Shown in pieces: positions 7,340 through 15,747 of a stretch of DNA of 64,000 nucleotides (its first letter is position 1; each line of letters opens with the position of its first letter). Below the pieces are notes generated by a model, which searched no databases, had not been told where the DNA came from, and was given only the letters and a program-made list of their open reading frames with translations. The DNA comes from an uncultured Lachnospiraceae bacterium (lineage in GTDB: Bacteria > Bacillota > Clostridia > Lachnospirales > Lachnospiraceae): positions 1 to 64,000 of the forward strand of contig CADACD010000007.1 in NCBI GenBank assembly GCA_902786365.1, written 5' to 3'. Made by a program: the position numbers and the translations under genes.

Positions 7340-8809
7340 TTAATCTGGTATATTAGATTCCGGATCAGATTCCGGATCAGATTCCGGCTCTGGTTCTGGC
7401 TCCGGCTCCGGTTCCGGCTCCGGTTCCGGTTCTGGTTCGTACTGTGGAGTAGTAGTCGGTTGTGGTGTCGGAGTAGCAGGAGCAGTAGTAGTTGTTGTTG
7501 TCTCTGTTGCACGTGTAGGATTCTGACTTTGTGTTATAATAGTTGTTGCTGAAGGTGTTTCAACAATCTTTGTAGTTGGTACAGTACTTGCAGGACTTTG
7601 GGTAGTAGGTTGTTCATCGTCATCATCATATGGAGCTGTAGTATTATTTGTGTGCCCGGATCCATTTGTAACTAAGTTAGGTGATGCATCAGTTGCGGGC
7701 ATAGTACCTGAACTAGGCGAATATTTTGCTGCTGATTTTGTAACCTGTGTGCTTGCGCTGTTTGCTACATTTACTGTTATATCAAGAGATGCTGTTCTTC
7801 CGAGCAAATCTTTTACTGAATATTTTATTGTATATTTACCGACTTTCTTCGTATTGACAGTGCCGGATACAGTAACAGAGGAGGTAATATCATTTCCACA
7901 TGTATCAGTAGCTTTAACGATTGACATAAGATCGATATTATTTCCAATACCAATTGTAATATCATAACTTTGGATAGAAGGTTCACATTTATGCCAAGGA
8001 TTATTTGGATCTGGATCTGTAGGATCCCAGCCTCTATTAGGACTACTTGAAGGTATCGATATTACAGAAGGTTTGCCGAGAGGTCCGGGATTATTAGCAT
8101 CATCATATATTTCAACAATTGTTCCATAACTGCAATTATCATATATCCATTTTGCATCAGCAACAGTTAGACGAATACAGCCAAGTGAAGAAGAAGTGCC
8201 CAGTTTATTAAACTCTTCATACTCAAGAGCATCGCTTGAAGCAGAAGTACATGGAACAGAGTGAAATAAAATACCATTGTATATTCTTGTTGCATATTGT
8301 GCATAAGTCCCATCTACCATCAATCTCCAATTATATTTGGAAGATGTATGGAATGTACCGACAGGTGTATTACTTGTACTTCGTCCGGTTGAGCATACCA
8401 TAGATTTATATGGTATTGTGAAATTTCCGTTGCTATCCTGGCGATAAATAGTAATACAATTTGCAGTTCTGTTGACTTTTATCATATATTCATACTCACT
8501 ATCTTCAAGAGTTGTCTCAGTTTCTTCTGTGGCATCCTCAGGAAGAGTAAAATCTAAATCAGATAAACCATCATCAGAGATATCTTCATTTTCAGAAGTA
8601 GTTTCTTCTTCCTCATCAGAAGATTTCTCGGTAGTGGATGAATCTAATAAATAGTTATTTGAATTAGTACGATTGTTATTATTTTTCAGAAAAGACATAG
8701 CTATTATTACGGCTATTATCACAATTGTAGAAAGAATACTGGCAAGTATGAGTTGTCGGTTTTCCATATAGTAATCTTTAATTCGTGTCAGTAAATTATC
8801 AAAATCCAT
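7340..8809 (-). CDS. Membrane-anchored L,D-transpeptidase (YkuD) with Ig-like domain and Glu-Pro tail
   Basis: A 489-residue wall enzyme expected to form or remodel 3-3 peptidoglycan cross-links or attach proteins to the wall. The start has AGGAG upstream. About residues 18-41 form a signal-anchor helix, then an acidic Ser/Asp/Glu linker. About 108-235 are the YkuD domain, with FHS and the catalytic Cys in SSLGCIRL; the family motif is often SHGC, so Leu replaces His here. About 270-345 are a DUF5011-like bacterial Ig domain. The rest is a Thr/Pro linker ending in about ten Glu-Pro repeats and Asp-Pro-Glu-Ser units, which may span the wall. It is monocistronic, convergent with the pullulanase, and preceded by a 73-bp tandem repeat. 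Confidence 0.88.
   Translation of the reverse strand: MDFDNLLTRIKDYYMENRQLILASILSTIVIIAVIIAMSFLKNNNNRTNSNNYLLDSSTTEKSSDEEEETTSENEDISDDGLSDLDFTLPEDATEETETTLEDSEYEYMIKVNRTANCITIYRQDSNGNFTIPYKSMVCSTGRSTSNTPVGTFHTSSKYNWRLMVDGTYAQYATRIYNGILFHSVPCTSASSDALEYEEFNKLGTSSSLGCIRLTVADAKWIYDNCSYGTIVEIYDDANNPGPLGKPSVISIPSSSPNRGWDPTDPDPNNPWHKCEPSIQSYDITIGIGNNIDLMSIVKATDTCGNDITSSVTVSGTVNTKKVGKYTIKYSVKDLLGRTASLDITVNVANSASTQVTKSAAKYSPSSGTMPATDASPNLVTNGSGHTNNTTAPYDDDDEQPTTQSPASTVPTTKIVETPSATTIITQSQNPTRATETTTTTTAPATPTPQPTTTPQYEPEPEPEPEPEPEPEPEPESDPESDPESNIPD
7358..7438. repeat. Low-complexity repeat encoding the Glu-Pro tail
   Basis: Six-base units of the GGTTCC/GGCTCC type recur here and encode the Glu-Pro and Pro-Glu-Ser-Asp repeats of the L,D-transpeptidase. 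Long simple repeats such as this can expand or contract by slippage. The pattern also creates a spurious Arg/Phe-rich plus-strand ORF. Confidence 0.85.
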
Positions 8810-8831
8810 ATTTATTCTCCTTGTATTTACA

Positions 8832-8978
8832 TAATGTCGGCAAAAGTACCTGATATCTTGAAATTACCGTTTATAGTATTTATATGAAAGTGTTTTATGC
8901 TAACGTAATGTCGGCAAAAGTACCTGATATCTTGAAATTACCGTTTATAGTATTTATATGAAAGTGTTTTATGCTAAC
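8832..8978. repeat. Perfect 73-bp tandem direct repeat upstream of the L,D-transpeptidase gene
   Basis: Bases 8832-8904 and 8906-8978 are identical over 73 bp with a single G between them (period 74). The block begins 23 bp upstream of the transpeptidase start codon (minus strand) and spans where its promoter should be, so a promoter or operator is probably doubled. Outside the repeat, 8979-9160 is AT-rich with nothing clear. Confidence 0.95.
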
Positions 8979-9160
8979 AAAATGATTGTGCTTAATATTA
9001 TTTCAAAAAAGCTTACGATATCATGATTTCATAGATAATTAGTATCTATCTATTGTGCATTTGATAAAAATTCTGTACCGAATGCAAATATTTAGTGCAA
9101 AATACAAATAAATATATACCAGAAATTTTTATAAAAGTAAATTGACATATATAAAGTATA

Positions 9161-9193
9161 AAATTGTACACTATCAAAAATAGTGTACAATTT
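9161..9193 (-). terminator. Terminator of pyrG
   Basis: A perfect 14-bp stem (AAATTGTACACTAT / ATAGTGTACAATTT) with a 5-nt loop starts about 17 bp after the pyrG stop codon on the minus strand and is followed there by a short T-rich tract. Confidence 0.75.
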
Positions 9194-9210
9194 ATACAAA
9201 AATCAAATCG

Positions 9211-10815
9211 TTAATTATTTACTTCGAGAGCAGCCTTGACAAAACCGAGAAACAATGGATGAGGTCTGTTAGGTCTTGATTTCAATTCAGGATGTGCCTG
9301 AGTTCCTATAAACCATGGATGATTATCAAGTTCAATCATTTCAATAATTCTTCCATCAGGAGAGATGCCGGATAATCGCATTCCGCTCTCTATCAATGCC
9401 TGTCTGTAATCATTATTGACTTCATATCTGTGTCTGTGTCTTTCATGAATAATATCTTCTTTATATAAAGAATAAGCCTTAGAATCCTTGTCAAGTACAC
9501 ATGGATATGAACCAAGTCTTAAGGTACCACCAATATCTTCAATACCGTCCTGCTCCGGCATGAGATGTATCACAGGATGTGTTGTCTGAGGGTTAAGTTC
9601 AACACTATGTGCATCTGTGTAACCAATCACATTTCTTGCAAATTCAACAATTGAAAGCTGCATGCCAAGACATAATCCAAGAAATGGTATATTATTTTCA
9701 CGTGCATATTTGATTGCAAGAATTTTGCCGTCGATTCCTCTATCACCAAAGCCGCCCGGAACAAGTATACCAGTAACATCGGACATTAGTTCAGAAACAT
9801 TTTCTTCTGTCACTAATTCGGAATCTATCCATTTGATGTTGACTGTTGCACGATTGCTGATACCGGCATGTTTTAATGATTCAACTACACTTATGTATGC
9901 ATCATGGAGAGAAATATATTTTCCAACAAGTGCAATATTGACTGTTGTAGTAGGATGCTTACTTGCATTGACCATGTCTTCCCATTCCTTTAAATCAGGT
10001 GAGCCATTTTCAAGCTGTAAACATTCACAGGCAACTTCGGCAAGATGTTCTTTCTCCATTGCAAGTGGTGCTTCATAAAGAGATTCAACATCAAGATTTT
10101 GTAAAACATGTTTAGTAGGAACATTACAAAACTGGGCAATTTTATCTTTTAATGATTGTTCCAAGGGATATTCTGAACGACATACAATAATGTCAGGTTG
10201 TATCCCCATCCCCTGAAGTTCCTTAACACTTGCCTGTGTAGGCTTTGTCTTCATTTCACCTGAAGCCTTCAGATAAGGAATCAGAGTAACATGAATAAGA
10301 ATAGCATTGTGATGACCGACATCTTGTTGGAATTGTCGAATTGCCTCAAGGAAAGGCTGACTTTCGATATCTCCAACAGTTCCACCAACCTCGATAATAG
10401 CTATCTCTGTATCTGTAGTAGAGTAATTTCTATGAAAACGACTTTTTATTTCATTAGTGATATGCGGGATAACCTGAACAGTTCCCCCTCCAAAATCACC
10501 GCGGCGCTCTTTTTGTAATACTGACCAGTATATTTTACCGGTTGTTACATTAGAATTTTTTGTAAGACTTTCATCGATAAATCTTTCATAATGGCCAAGA
10601 TCGAGATCAGTCTCAGCACCATCATCAGTAACAAAAACTTCACCATGCTGAACCGGATTCATTGTTCCAGGGTCAATATTGATATATGGATCAAACTTCT
10701 GCATAGTCACTTTGTAGCCTCTTGCTTTGAGAAGACGTCCCAAAGAAGCAGCAGTAATACCTTTTCCGAGTCCTGATACAACTCCGCCTGTTACAAAAAC
10801 ATATTTTACCGGCAT
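9211..10815 (-). CDS. pyrG: CTP synthase
   Basis: A 534-residue cytoplasmic enzyme that aminates UTP to CTP using glutamine and ATP, the last step of de novo CTP synthesis. The start at 10815 ([11 protein letters not shown]) follows GGAGGA and gives the usual family length; an in-frame ATG 24 codons upstream lacks a good site. The N-terminal synthetase domain carries [10 protein letters not shown] and the C-terminal class I glutamine amidotransferase carries GLCLGMQ with its nucleophilic Cys, followed by the His-Pro-Glu triad part. It is alone on the minus strand, with its own terminator. I saw no clear initially-C-rich pausing leader of the Bacillus type, though I cannot exclude one. Confidence 0.97.
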   Translation of the reverse strand: MPVKYVFVTGGVVSGLGKGITAASLGRLLKARGYKVTMQKFDPYINIDPGTMNPVQHGEVFVTDDGAETDLDLGHYERFIDESLTKNSNVTTGKIYWSVLQKERRGDFGGGTVQVIPHITNEIKSRFHRNYSTTDTEIAIIEVGGTVGDIESQPFLEAIRQFQQDVGHHNAILIHVTLIPYLKASGEMKTKPTQASVKELQGMGIQPDIIVCRSEYPLEQSLKDKIAQFCNVPTKHVLQNLDVESLYEAPLAMEKEHLAEVACECLQLENGSPDLKEWEDMVNASKHPTTTVNIALVGKYISLHDAYISVVESLKHAGISNRATVNIKWIDSELVTEENVSELMSDVTGILVPGGFGDRGIDGKILAIKYARENNIPFLGLCLGMQLSIVEFARNVIGYTDAHSVELNPQTTHPVIHLMPEQDGIEDIGGTLRLGSYPCVLDKDSKAYSLYKEDIIHERHRHRYEVNNDYRQALIESGMRLSGISPDGRIIEMIELDNHPWFIGTQAHPELKSRPNRPHPLFLGFVKAALEVNN

Positions 10816-11184
10816 ATTATTTCCTCCAAATGTAATTAATGTTTTGTCAACTATATTGAATGGAAATGTAACAATTCTGCATTTCAATCATCTAAAGAGT
10901 TTCTTAGATTCCTTATTTAATCATTAACAATAAATAGTTGACATTTTGATAAAAATACAGAGTCCATTATACAACCTTAAATTGGTTATTGCAAGAAAAA
11001 ATTCTGTTAAAATCTGTGAAAATATTGTAAAAAAATTTATAACTCTATTGATTTATGGAAAAACTAACTTTATAATATGTAAGTGATTTCATATGTCATG
11101 AATTAGATTACTATTACAATTATATAATATATGTAATAGTATAGTTATAGATGTTATTTGTAACAATAATGAAGTCATATAACG

Positions 11185-11328
11185 TATAGTGCATAGTGAT
11201 AATGAAAACAATATGTGTATAATACATGATGACAGTAAAATAAGATTATCTGTATAATGCATAGTGATAGTAAAATCGGATTATGTATATAATACTTGAT
11301 AGTAGCAAAATCTAAATTATGCATATAT
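11185..11328 (+). repeat. Degenerate ~35-bp tandem repeats carrying -10-like boxes, upstream of ftsH
   Basis: The gap 10816-11378 holds no gene. Within it four to five degenerate units recur every 33-36 bp; they begin with TATAGT (11185), TATAAT (11218, 11253 and 11288) and TATATG (11324) and continue with a TGATAGTAAAAT-like segment. The TATAAT boxes could be alternative -10 elements or the AT-rich core of a protein-binding array. No strong -35 boxes are evident. Bases 10888-11180 are AT-rich with nothing further that I recognise. Confidence 0.6.
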
Positions 11329-11358
11329 GCGTAATAATATCAAAGAAAGGAAAGTCAG

Positions 11359-11379
11359 ATGATGACCAAGGTATACTAA
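11359..11379 (+). CDS. Putative six-codon leader ORF translationally coupled to ftsH
   Basis: A short ORF, ATG ATG ACC AAG GTA TAC TAA (MMTKVY), has the better ribosome site of the two (AAAGGAAAG at 11346-11353). Its TAA overlaps the ftsH ATG as TAATG. The ftsH start itself has only a weak AAGG, inside this ORF. This arrangement suggests that ribosomes reinitiate on ftsH after ending here. It is too short for homology support. Confidence 0.4.
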   Translation: MMTKVY

Positions 11380-13430
11380 TGTCTGAAAACCAAATGGATA
11401 AAAATAATTATAATGGTGACAATTATAATAATGGTGACAATTATAATAATGGTGACAATTATAATAATGGTGACAATTATAATAATGGTTACAACAACGG
11501 TAATAATGACGACAAGCATGGTAATAACGGAAACAATAATGGCAACAATAATCAGATGAATAACAAAAAGAGACAGACAATCATTATTCTTATTATTGCA
11601 ATCATTGTTACACTTGTTGCATCTACTATCGTATCAGATATACTGGAGGATGCGACAACAAAAGAGATTGCCTATAATGAGTTTATTCAAAAAGTAGAAA
11701 ATGATGAAGTGAGCAAAGTAGTATTCACAGATGGAAAAATTGTAATCACTCCAAAGAATGCAAGCGAGAGCAGCCATTTTGGAGGAACTTATACAGAGTG
11801 GACAACACAATTGTATGATGAAGATGTGATTCCTTTATTAAAAGAAAAGGGAATTGAATTTAAAGGAGAATCATCAGATGAACAGTCTGCAATTAAAATT
11901 TTCTTACTTGAGTGGGTGCTTCCTGTCGGAATGATTTATCTCATCATGACACTTTTATTCAGAAGAGTGAGCAAGGGCTCAGGTATGATGGGTGTAGGAA
12001 AGTCAAATGCAAAAGTTTATATGGAAAAAGAAACAGGAGTAACATTTTTAGATGTAGCAGGGCAGGAAGAAGCAAAAGAATCTTTAACGGAAATTGTAGA
12101 TTTCCTGCATTTTCCGGGAAAATATGCAAGTGTCGGTGCTAAGCTTCCTAAGGGTGCATTACTTGTGGGACCTCCGGGAACAGGTAAGACATTACTTGCA
12201 AAGGCAGTTGCTGGAGAAGGAAAAGTTCCGTTTTTCTCGATTTCCGGTTCGGATTTTGTTGAGATGTTCGTAGGTGTAGGAGCGTCGAGAGTCAGAGATT
12301 TGTTCAAGCAGGCAGGACAGGCAGCACCTTGTATCATATTTATCGATGAGATTGATGCAATCGGTAAGAGCCGAGATGCAAAATATGGCAGTGGAAATGA
12401 TGAGAGAGAGCAGACGCTTAACCAGCTGCTTTCTGAGATGGATGGTTTTGATACATCGAAAGGTATTTTTATTCTTGCAGCAACAAACAGACCTGAAGTT
12501 CTTGATAAGGCACTTTTAAGACCAGGACGATTTGACAGACGTATTATTGTAGACAAACCGGATATGAAAGGTCGTATTGATATTTTGAAGGTTCATACAA
12601 AAAATGTACCTATGGATGAGACAGTTGACTTAAAAGGTGTTGCTCTTGCAACAGCAGGAGCAGTGGGTGCAGATCTTGCCAATATGGTAAATGAGGCGGC
12701 AATTCTGGCGGTCAAGCATAGAAGAATGGCAATTTCACAGAGAGATTTGTTAGATGCAGTAGAACTTGTTCTTGCCGGAAAAGAAAAGAAAGACAGAATT
12801 CTGAATAAAAAAGAGAAGAAAATTGTTGCATACCATGAGGTCGGTCATGCACTTATCTCTGCATTTGAGAAAAATGCGGAGCCTGTACAAAAGATTACCA
12901 TTATTCCAAGAACAGGTGGTGCATTAGGGTTTGTTATGCATTATCCTGAGGAAGAGAGAACTTTGGAGACGAAGGATGAGATGCTTGCCCAGATAGTAAT
13001 GACACTTGGCGGACGTGCAGCAGAGGAGATTATTTTTGAGTCTGTAACAGCAGGAGCAGCAGATGACATGCAGAAAGCCACGACATATGCGTGGAATATG
13101 GTTACAAGATTTGGTATGTCAGAGAGATTTGGACTTATGGCACTTGCAACAACACAGAGTGAATATCTTGATGGAGGTGCCAAATTGACATGCTCCGAGG
13201 CTACAGCGGCAGAAGTTGATGAAGAAGTGAAGAATATGCTAAAAGAGTGTTATGATAAGGCGAAAAGTATTCTTTCTGAACACAAAGATGTACTCTGTGC
13301 CCTGGCAGATTATCTCTATGAGAAAGAAACACTTACAGGAAAGGAATTTGTAAAAATATTTGAGGATATCACTGGTCAGACTCTTGGAAGCCATTATAGT
13401 GATGAGATAAATGAAGATAATATTCAATAA
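11379..13430 (+). CDS. ftsH: ATP-dependent zinc metalloprotease FtsH with Asn-rich N-terminal extension
   Basis: A 683-residue membrane AAA+ protease that degrades misfolded membrane and short-lived regulatory proteins. The ATG at 11379 overlaps a tiny upstream ORF. Residues 1-65 are an unusual Asn/Gly/Tyr/Asp-rich cytoplasmic extension that includes a GDNYNN repeat. Two membrane helices (about 68-88 and 170-192) flank an extracytoplasmic domain. The AAA+ module has Walker A GPPGTGKT at 264-271, Walker B IIFIDEID and an arginine-finger SRH region. The M41 zinc motif HEVGH is at 486-490. Most FtsH proteins begin almost directly with the first helix, so the extension is notable. The gene appears monocistronic. 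Family and activity are secure; the role of the extension is unknown. Confidence 0.97.
   Translation: MSENQMDKNNYNGDNYNNGDNYNNGDNYNNGDNYNNGYNNGNNDDKHGNNGNNNGNNNQMNNKKRQTIIILIIAIIVTLVASTIVSDILEDATTKEIAYNEFIQKVENDEVSKVVFTDGKIVITPKNASESSHFGGTYTEWTTQLYDEDVIPLLKEKGIEFKGESSDEQSAIKIFLLEWVLPVGMIYLIMTLLFRRVSKGSGMMGVGKSNAKVYMEKETGVTFLDVAGQEEAKESLTEIVDFLHFPGKYASVGAKLPKGALLVGPPGTGKTLLAKAVAGEGKVPFFSISGSDFVEMFVGVGASRVRDLFKQAGQAAPCIIFIDEIDAIGKSRDAKYGSGNDEREQTLNQLLSEMDGFDTSKGIFILAATNRPEVLDKALLRPGRFDRRIIVDKPDMKGRIDILKVHTKNVPMDETVDLKGVALATAGAVGADLANMVNEAAILAVKHRRMAISQRDLLDAVELVLAGKEKKDRILNKKEKKIVAYHEVGHALISAFEKNAEPVQKITIIPRTGGALGFVMHYPEEERTLETKDEMLAQIVMTLGGRAAEEIIFESVTAGAADDMQKATTYAWNMVTRFGMSERFGLMALATTQSEYLDGGAKLTCSEATAAEVDEEVKNMLKECYDKAKSILSEHKDVLCALADYLYEKETLTGKEFVKIFEDITGQTLGSHYSDEINEDNIQ
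11415..11486 (+). repeat. In-frame 18-bp tandem repeats in ftsH
   Basis: Four identical copies of an 18-bp unit starting GGTGACAATTAT lie at 11415, 11433, 11451 and 11469, encoding GDNYNN repeats. A diverged fifth copy starts at 11487. Exact identity at DNA level indicates recent expansion or slippage, and the number of units may vary between strains. Confidence 0.95.
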
Positions 13431-13569
13431 AGTACCATTAATAATAAATAGTTAGTTTTATTGGCAATCAAATTTGAAATATGATAAAATTTGAATTGTT
13501 ATAAATGATATTTAAATTCAGATTTGAAACTATATTTTAAAAATTAATTTAAAAAGTATAGGATTATCA

Positions 13570-13623
13570 TGAGCTGTCATATAAGCATATTCGTTAAATT
13601 ATTCTGCTTAATGTGACAGCTCA
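13570..13623. promoter_or_regulatory. Long inverted repeat in the uvrC leader
   Basis: TGAGCTGTCA (13570-13579) with TGACAGCTCA (13614-13623), plus inner arms TAAGCA/TGCTTA, form a near-continuous stem of about 16-18 bp just before uvrC. Neither side has a U-run, so it is not a standard terminator. It could be a leader structure or an operator. Confidence 0.6.
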
Positions 13624-13645
13624 AAAATATATAGGGTGAATGTGT

Positions 13646-15502
13646 ATGTTTTGTATAGAAGAAGAATTAAAAAAACTTCCGGCATCTCCGGGAGTATATC
13701 TTATGCATGATGAAAAAGATGAGATTATCTATGTTGGAAAAGCCATCAGCCTGAAGAATCGTGTAAGGCAGTATTTTCAGGTTAGCAGAAAAAGAACGGC
13801 AAAAATTGAACAGATGATATCCAGAATAAGCAGGTTTGAATATATAGTGACTGATTCGGAGTTGGAGGCTCTTATTTTAGAATGTAATCTGATAAAAGAG
13901 CACAGACCAAAGTATAATACAATGCTTAAGGATGATAAGGGTTATCCTTTTATCAAGGTAACAGTGAATGAAGAGTTTCCAAGAGTCGTGTTTGCAAGAA
14001 CAATGAAAAAAGATAAGGCCAAATATTTTGGACCATATACAAGTTCCGGAGCAGTGAAAGATACAATTGAGCTGCTGACAAAAATCTATAAGATAAGGAC
14101 GTGTAACCGTTCATTGCCGAAAGAAATCGGAAATGGAAGACCATGTCTTAATTATCAGATAAAAAAATGCTGTGCTCCGTGTATGGGGTATATTTCATCA
14201 GAAGAATACAAAAAGCATATTGATGAGGTATTAGAGTTTTTAAATGGCAATTTTTCAGATGTGACAGATATGCTTGAAAAGAAAATGTATGCAGCCTCAG
14301 AAGAGATGCGGTTTGAGGAGGCGGCGGAGTTTCGGGATCTGATAAACAGTGTAAAAGCAATATCTGTTAAACAGAAAATCACAAAAGACGATTCTATGGA
14401 TAGAGATATTATTGCATATGCGATGGAGGGAAATGATGCAGTTGTACAAGTATTTTTTATTCGAAATGGAAAAATGCTTGGAAGAGAACATTTTCATATA
14501 GGCCTTGCACCCCATGATTTGGGGAAAGATGTTATCACCAATTTTATTAAGCAATACTATGGAGGTTTGCCTTTTATTCCAAAGGAGTTGCTTGTTCAGG
14601 AAGAGGTAGATGACAGAGAGCTGATAGAAAAATGGCTTACAGTCAAGCGTGGACAGAAGGTTGTGATTAAGCTTCCTAAGAAAGGCGAAAAAGAAAAACT
14701 TGTGGAGCTTGCAAAGAAGAATGCTCAGATTGTTCTTGAACAGGACAAGGATAAAATAAAGAGCGAGGAGAGAAGAACAAGAGGAGCCATAAAAGAGATA
14801 GATAATCTTTTGGGACTGGATTATACAAAGAGAATAGAGGCTTATGATATATCAAATACAAATGGATTCGAGTCAGTGGGTTCAATGATTGTATATGAAG
14901 ATGGCAAACCTAAGAGAAGTGATTATAGAAAATTCAAGATAAAGTGGGTAAAAGGTCCTAACGATTATGCCAGTATGAAAGAGGTGCTTACAAGAAGATT
15001 TTTACATGGACTAAAGGAAATGGAAGAGATAAAAGCTAGTGGAATGGCAGAAGAATATGGAAGTTTTACAAGATTTCCCGACCTGATTATGATGGATGGA
15101 GGAAGAGGACAGGTCAATATTGCACTTGAGGTTTTAGAGGGACTGGGACTTAATATTCCGGTATGCGGAATGGTAAAAGATGATCATCATAGAACAAGAG
15201 GTCTGTATTTTAACAATATTGAAATACCAATAGACAGACATAGTGAAGGATTCAGACTGATTACAAGGGTACAGGATGAGGCACACCGGTTTGCAATTAC
15301 ATTTCACAAGGATTTAAGAAACAAAAAGCAGGTACATTCCATACTTGATGATATAGAGGGCATAGGAACTGCGAGAAGAAAAGCGCTTATGCGGGAGTTT
15401 AAAACACTTGAAGCTATAAAAGAAGCAACAATTGAAGAACTTAAAAAAGTTCCATTAATGAACGAAAGTGCTGCCCGAAAAGTCTATGAATTTTTCCACT
15501 AA
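13646..15502 (+). CDS. uvrC: UvrABC excinuclease subunit C
   Basis: A 618-residue nucleotide-excision-repair nuclease that cuts the damaged strand on both sides of the UvrB-bound lesion. The second in-frame ATG (13646) is chosen because AGGGTG lies 7 bp upstream; the first ATG (13640) is almost on top of that site. Residues about 10-90 are the GIY-YIG nuclease domain (GVYLM and IIYVGKA), about 200-235 the UVR motif that contacts UvrB, about 380-540 the RNase H-like 5'-nuclease domain (the DGGRGQ stretch), and the last 60 residues hold helix-hairpin-helix motifs. uvrA and uvrB are not in the window. Confidence 0.97.
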   Translation: MFCIEEELKKLPASPGVYLMHDEKDEIIYVGKAISLKNRVRQYFQVSRKRTAKIEQMISRISRFEYIVTDSELEALILECNLIKEHRPKYNTMLKDDKGYPFIKVTVNEEFPRVVFARTMKKDKAKYFGPYTSSGAVKDTIELLTKIYKIRTCNRSLPKEIGNGRPCLNYQIKKCCAPCMGYISSEEYKKHIDEVLEFLNGNFSDVTDMLEKKMYAASEEMRFEEAAEFRDLINSVKAISVKQKITKDDSMDRDIIAYAMEGNDAVVQVFFIRNGKMLGREHFHIGLAPHDLGKDVITNFIKQYYGGLPFIPKELLVQEEVDDRELIEKWLTVKRGQKVVIKLPKKGEKEKLVELAKKNAQIVLEQDKDKIKSEERRTRGAIKEIDNLLGLDYTKRIEAYDISNTNGFESVGSMIVYEDGKPKRSDYRKFKIKWVKGPNDYASMKEVLTRRFLHGLKEMEEIKASGMAEEYGSFTRFPDLIMMDGGRGQVNIALEVLEGLGLNIPVCGMVKDDHHRTRGLYFNNIEIPIDRHSEGFRLITRVQDEAHRFAITFHKDLRNKKQVHSILDDIEGIGTARRKALMREFKTLEAIKEATIEELKKVPLMNESAARKVYEFFH

Positions 15503-15513
15503 TATGGTATAAT
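15500..15513 (+). promoter_or_regulatory. Extended -10 promoter of the candidate ncRNA
   Basis: TGGTATAAT at 15505-15513 is an extended -10 element (TGnTATAAT) just after the uvrC stop codon. The predicted start, about 7 bp downstream, falls at the first paired bases of the structured RNA. The -35 region is weak, as is common with extended -10 promoters. Confidence 0.65.
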
Positions 15514-15515
15514 AT

Positions 15516-15694
15516 GTACTGAGGTGTCGCTAGTGCTGAGGTGTCACACTGAAGGTGCGACGGAGTCCTGAGCACGCTGGCCAAAGGAGAAACGGAGTCC
15601 TCAGTACTTTCTGCGAAGCTTATCGTACATCTTTGAAGTACAATGCCCCTTTGGTGAGAAACAGAAAATCATTTGCGAAGCAAATGATTTTAAA
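15516..15694 (+). ncRNA. Candidate structured non-coding RNA with pseudoknot, unassigned family
   Basis: About 175 nt between uvrC and hprK, GC-richer than its surroundings and without a coding ORF. Its closing stem GTACTGAGG (15516-15524) pairs perfectly with CCTCAGTAC (15599-15607). Inside it GTCGC (15526-15530) pairs with GCGAC (15557-15561), and AGTG with CACT. CCAAAGG (15581-15587), inside the closing stem, is complementary to CCTTTGG (15648-15654) outside it, which makes an H-type pseudoknot. CGGAGTCCT occurs twice (15561 and 15593). It starts at an extended -10 promoter and ends at a terminator. It does not look like tmRNA, SRP RNA or RNase P RNA. 6S, raiA-type or clade-specific clostridial RNAs should be tested. 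It may instead act on hprK downstream. Confidence 0.7.
15665..15694 (+). terminator. Terminator of the candidate ncRNA
   Basis: AAAATCATTTG (15665-15675) and CAAATGATTTT (15681-15691) form an 11-bp stem with a CGAAG loop. The T tail is short because the stem itself ends in TTTT. Confidence 0.8.
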
Positions 15695-15747
15695 TAGTAA
15701 GAATAAAGTAAGCATAAGTGAATATATATAGAAAAGGAGCAGAAGGG

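Noticed and set aside
7295..7552. Arg/Phe/Trp-rich plus-strand ORF
   Set aside because: It is the complement of the Glu-Pro and Pro/Thr repeats of the L,D-transpeptidase and has no independent support.
8832..8978. Attachment sites or IS ends for the 73-bp repeat
   Set aside because: The copies are adjacent with 1 bp between them and no integrase or transposase is nearby; tandem duplication explains them better.
11415..11486. Regular repeats resembling a CRISPR array
   Set aside because: The 18-bp units are contiguous with no spacers and lie in frame in ftsH; no cas genes are present.
11317..11580. Minus-strand Tyr/His/Cys-rich ORF over the ftsH start
   Set aside because: A shadow of the ftsH 18-bp repeats; no ribosome site and low-complexity composition.
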